NCBI GenBank assembly: GCA_003001975.1
Contig: PVUG01000004.1
Location: 62,001-126,000, forward strand
DNA from: Martelella mediterranea
GTDB taxonomy: Bacteria > Pseudomonadota > Alphaproteobacteria > Rhizobiales > Rhizobiaceae
Direction of reading: 5' to 3'
Length of the DNA stretch: 64,000 bases
The position numbers were made by a program, and so were the translations under genes. This document shows, piece after piece, positions 62,734 to 64,000 of the stretch (position 1 is its first letter; the number at the start of each line of letters is the position of its first letter). Under the pieces are notes generated by a model. The model saw only the letters and a list, made by a program, of their open reading frames with translations. It ran no database searches and was not told the DNA's origin.

Positions 62734-63354
62734 ATGGACGATATAACTTCATTTGAGATCATTGGTATGTTTTCGGAAATCGCGGCAGCGGTTTCCCGCA
62801 ACAGTCTCTGGCTGAGCAGGCTGGACACGATTTCTGGCGACGGCGACCACGGGGAAGTCATTTCCTCGGCATTCATTGCCATGGAACATCAGCTGGCAGC
62901 GCTCGATCCTTCATCAGTGACACCCGCCCGCGTCTTCGACATGGCGGCCGAAACCTTTCTGAAAATCGATTCCGCCTCTGCCCGGCTTTACGCCTCCGCC
63001 TTCCGGCGGGCCGGCAGCCGCCTTCCGGGAAGCCATGTCATCAGCGAGGATGATTTCGACCGGGCCTTTGCCGCCATGGCCAGCGGCATCATCGACCACG
63101 GCCAGGCAAACGCGCCGCACAAGAACATGGTGGACGCCTGGAAGCCCGCACTCAAAGCCTATGAGGCCGCACGGGACAATGGCCGCCATATGGCCGACTG
63201 TCTGACCGCGGCAGCCGATGCTGCCCTTGCAGGCTCCGAGCCGGCGACCGACAACGATCCCCTGCCCTTTGCCCATCCGGACAAGGTGATGGATGCCGGT
63301 TGCGCATCTGCGGTTCTGATCATGCGCTCGATGCGCTACGCGCTGCAGGATTAG
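62734..63354 (+). CDS. DhaL-like (DAK2 domain) protein
   Basis: 206 residues of the dihydroxyacetone kinase L-subunit type. The ATP/Mg loop ISGDGDHGEVISSAF keeps the Asp pair, and NMVDAWKPALKAYEAA matches the conserved D in the family's MVDAL segment. The glycine-rich GPLYGT motif is altered to ARLYASAF, and the RSxGHxDPGAxS motif is degenerate (DKVMDAGCASAV). The DhaK and DhaM partners are not nearby. It may be a degraded or repurposed paralogue. Confidence 0.72.
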   Translation: MDDITSFEIIGMFSEIAAAVSRNSLWLSRLDTISGDGDHGEVISSAFIAMEHQLAALDPSSVTPARVFDMAAETFLKIDSASARLYASAFRRAGSRLPGSHVISEDDFDRAFAAMASGIIDHGQANAPHKNMVDAWKPALKAYEAARDNGRHMADCLTAAADAALAGSEPATDNDPLPFAHPDKVMDAGCASAVLIMRSMRYALQD

Positions 63355-63424
63355 CATCCGTCGGCCTTTTCTCCTGCACGGGCCCGCCCTACATCATGGT
63401 CATTCATTGCCGTGACAGGATATC

Positions 63425-64000
63425 ATGCCGAACAAGACACCCGCGATCTACTGGATCCGCCAGGACCTCCGCATCAACGACAATGCCGCGCTGATGGCCG
63501 CGGCCAAGGGCGACCGCCCGGTGATCCCGCTTTATATCCGCGACGATGACCTGGCCGGCGCACTGGGGGACGCGCAGGCGTGGTGGTTGGAACGCTCGCT
63601 TGCCCGCCTTGGCGAGGCCTATGATGAACTCGGCACCGGCCTTGTGCTCAAAAGCGGAAAACCCGAGACGATCATTGCCGACCTGATCGAGGAAACCGGC
63701 GCCGAAACCGTTTACTGGAACCGGCGCTACACGCCGGAGGGCATGCGCACCGATAAAGCATTGAAGCAAAAGCTGCGCGATGACGGCATCGATGCGCAGA
63801 GCTTTGCCGGCCGGATCCTGCACGAGCCGTCGAAATTCGAAACCAAATCCGGCGGCCCCTACAAGGTCTATACCCCCTTCTGGAAGGCGTTTTCCGCAGA
63901 CCCCAGGATTGCCGATCCGCAGGACGCCCCCGACGGGTTGACAGCGCCTGATAAACAGCCGCAAAGCGAGCGGCTTGAAGACTGGAAGCTTTATACCGGA
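63425..64000 (+). CDS. phrB: Deoxyribodipyrimidine photolyase, N-terminal part (cut by window edge)
   Basis: The 192 codons seen run to the right edge and remain open. IYWIRQDLRINDNAALMAAA, LYIRDDDLAG, WWLERSLARLGE and VYWNRRYTPEGM are the antenna-domain marks of photolyase/cryptochrome proteins; the FAD domain lies outside. The product repairs pyrimidine dimers with light. Start at ATG 63425. Confidence 0.95.
   Translation, partial: MPNKTPAIYWIRQDLRINDNAALMAAAKGDRPVIPLYIRDDDLAGALGDAQAWWLERSLARLGEAYDELGTGLVLKSGKPETIIADLIEETGAETVYWNRRYTPEGMRTDKALKQKLRDDGIDAQSFAGRILHEPSKFETKSGGPYKVYTPFWKAFSADPRIADPQDAPDGLTAPDKQPQSERLEDWKLYTG

Overview
The window is chromosomal DNA of an alphaproteobacterium of the order Rhizobiales, probably a Rhizobiaceae or Martelella-like lineage. 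This rests on the complete acpXL-fabZXL-fabF2XL-fabF1XL-adh2XL-lpxXL cluster for the very-long-chain fatty acid of lipid A, the hemN/fnrN pair, the order rpoZ-rsh-acpS-lepB-rnc-era-recO, a RIME-like palindromic repeat, and high G+C content. No rRNA and no CRISPR array were seen. The genus is an inference and was not tested.

Left arm (1-10.35 kb). After the 3' part of a LysR regulator gene comes an integrated phage-like element that ends at a tRNA-Pro gene. A tyrosine integrase lies next to the tRNA 3' end. Four small genes and an S24/LexA-type repressor are transcribed rightward. A leftward operon carries a CII-like protein, a GcrA-like cell-cycle regulator, a replication-type protein whose gene contains an iteron cluster, several unknown proteins and a terminal NusG-like protein. 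No capsid, tail or terminase gene is visible, so this is either a satellite-like element or a truncated prophage.

Core region A (10.4-31.4 kb). This holds a DUF192 protein, a double cold-shock-domain protein, a glyoxalase, three tandem tRNA-Glu genes (UUC, UUC, CUC), DedA, dGTPase and a J-domain protein. A glycine betaine/proline ABC operon follows, with a long structured leader and two tandem binding-protein genes. Then come an MFS transporter, an FNR-box hemerythrin gene, the acpXL/lpxXL cluster, the hemN/fnrN pair around one anaerobox, and a LOG-family gene.

Core region B (31.5-54.6 kb). This holds a LysM envelope protein, an ATM1-type exporter, psd-pssA, an SRAP protein, a Nudix hydrolase, a YgfZ-HD-phosphatase run, MscS and MOSC. 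The conserved leftward block recO-era-rnc-lepB-acpS-DUF2062-rsh follows and contains a 53-residue gene between DUF2062 and rsh. It is followed by rpoZ, a NYN-domain gene, smpB, dapA and a lytic transglycosylase.

Right arm (54.6-64 kb). A drug-efflux-type MFS gene sits behind what looks like a complete transcription attenuator: promoter, short open reading frame, hairpin and intrinsic terminator. The unit is bracketed by two opposite-facing copies of one palindromic repeat. After it come ettA, a BON protein, RNase T2, RidA, a DUF442 phosphatase-like protein, a mutarotase-like protein, an L,D-transpeptidase, a DhaL-like protein and the start of a photolyase gene.

The observations I rate highest are the iteron cluster inside the replication gene, the attenuator ahead of the MFS pump, the chain-length-factor-like active site of FabF2XL, and the GcrA-like regulator with a large hairpin at its translation start.
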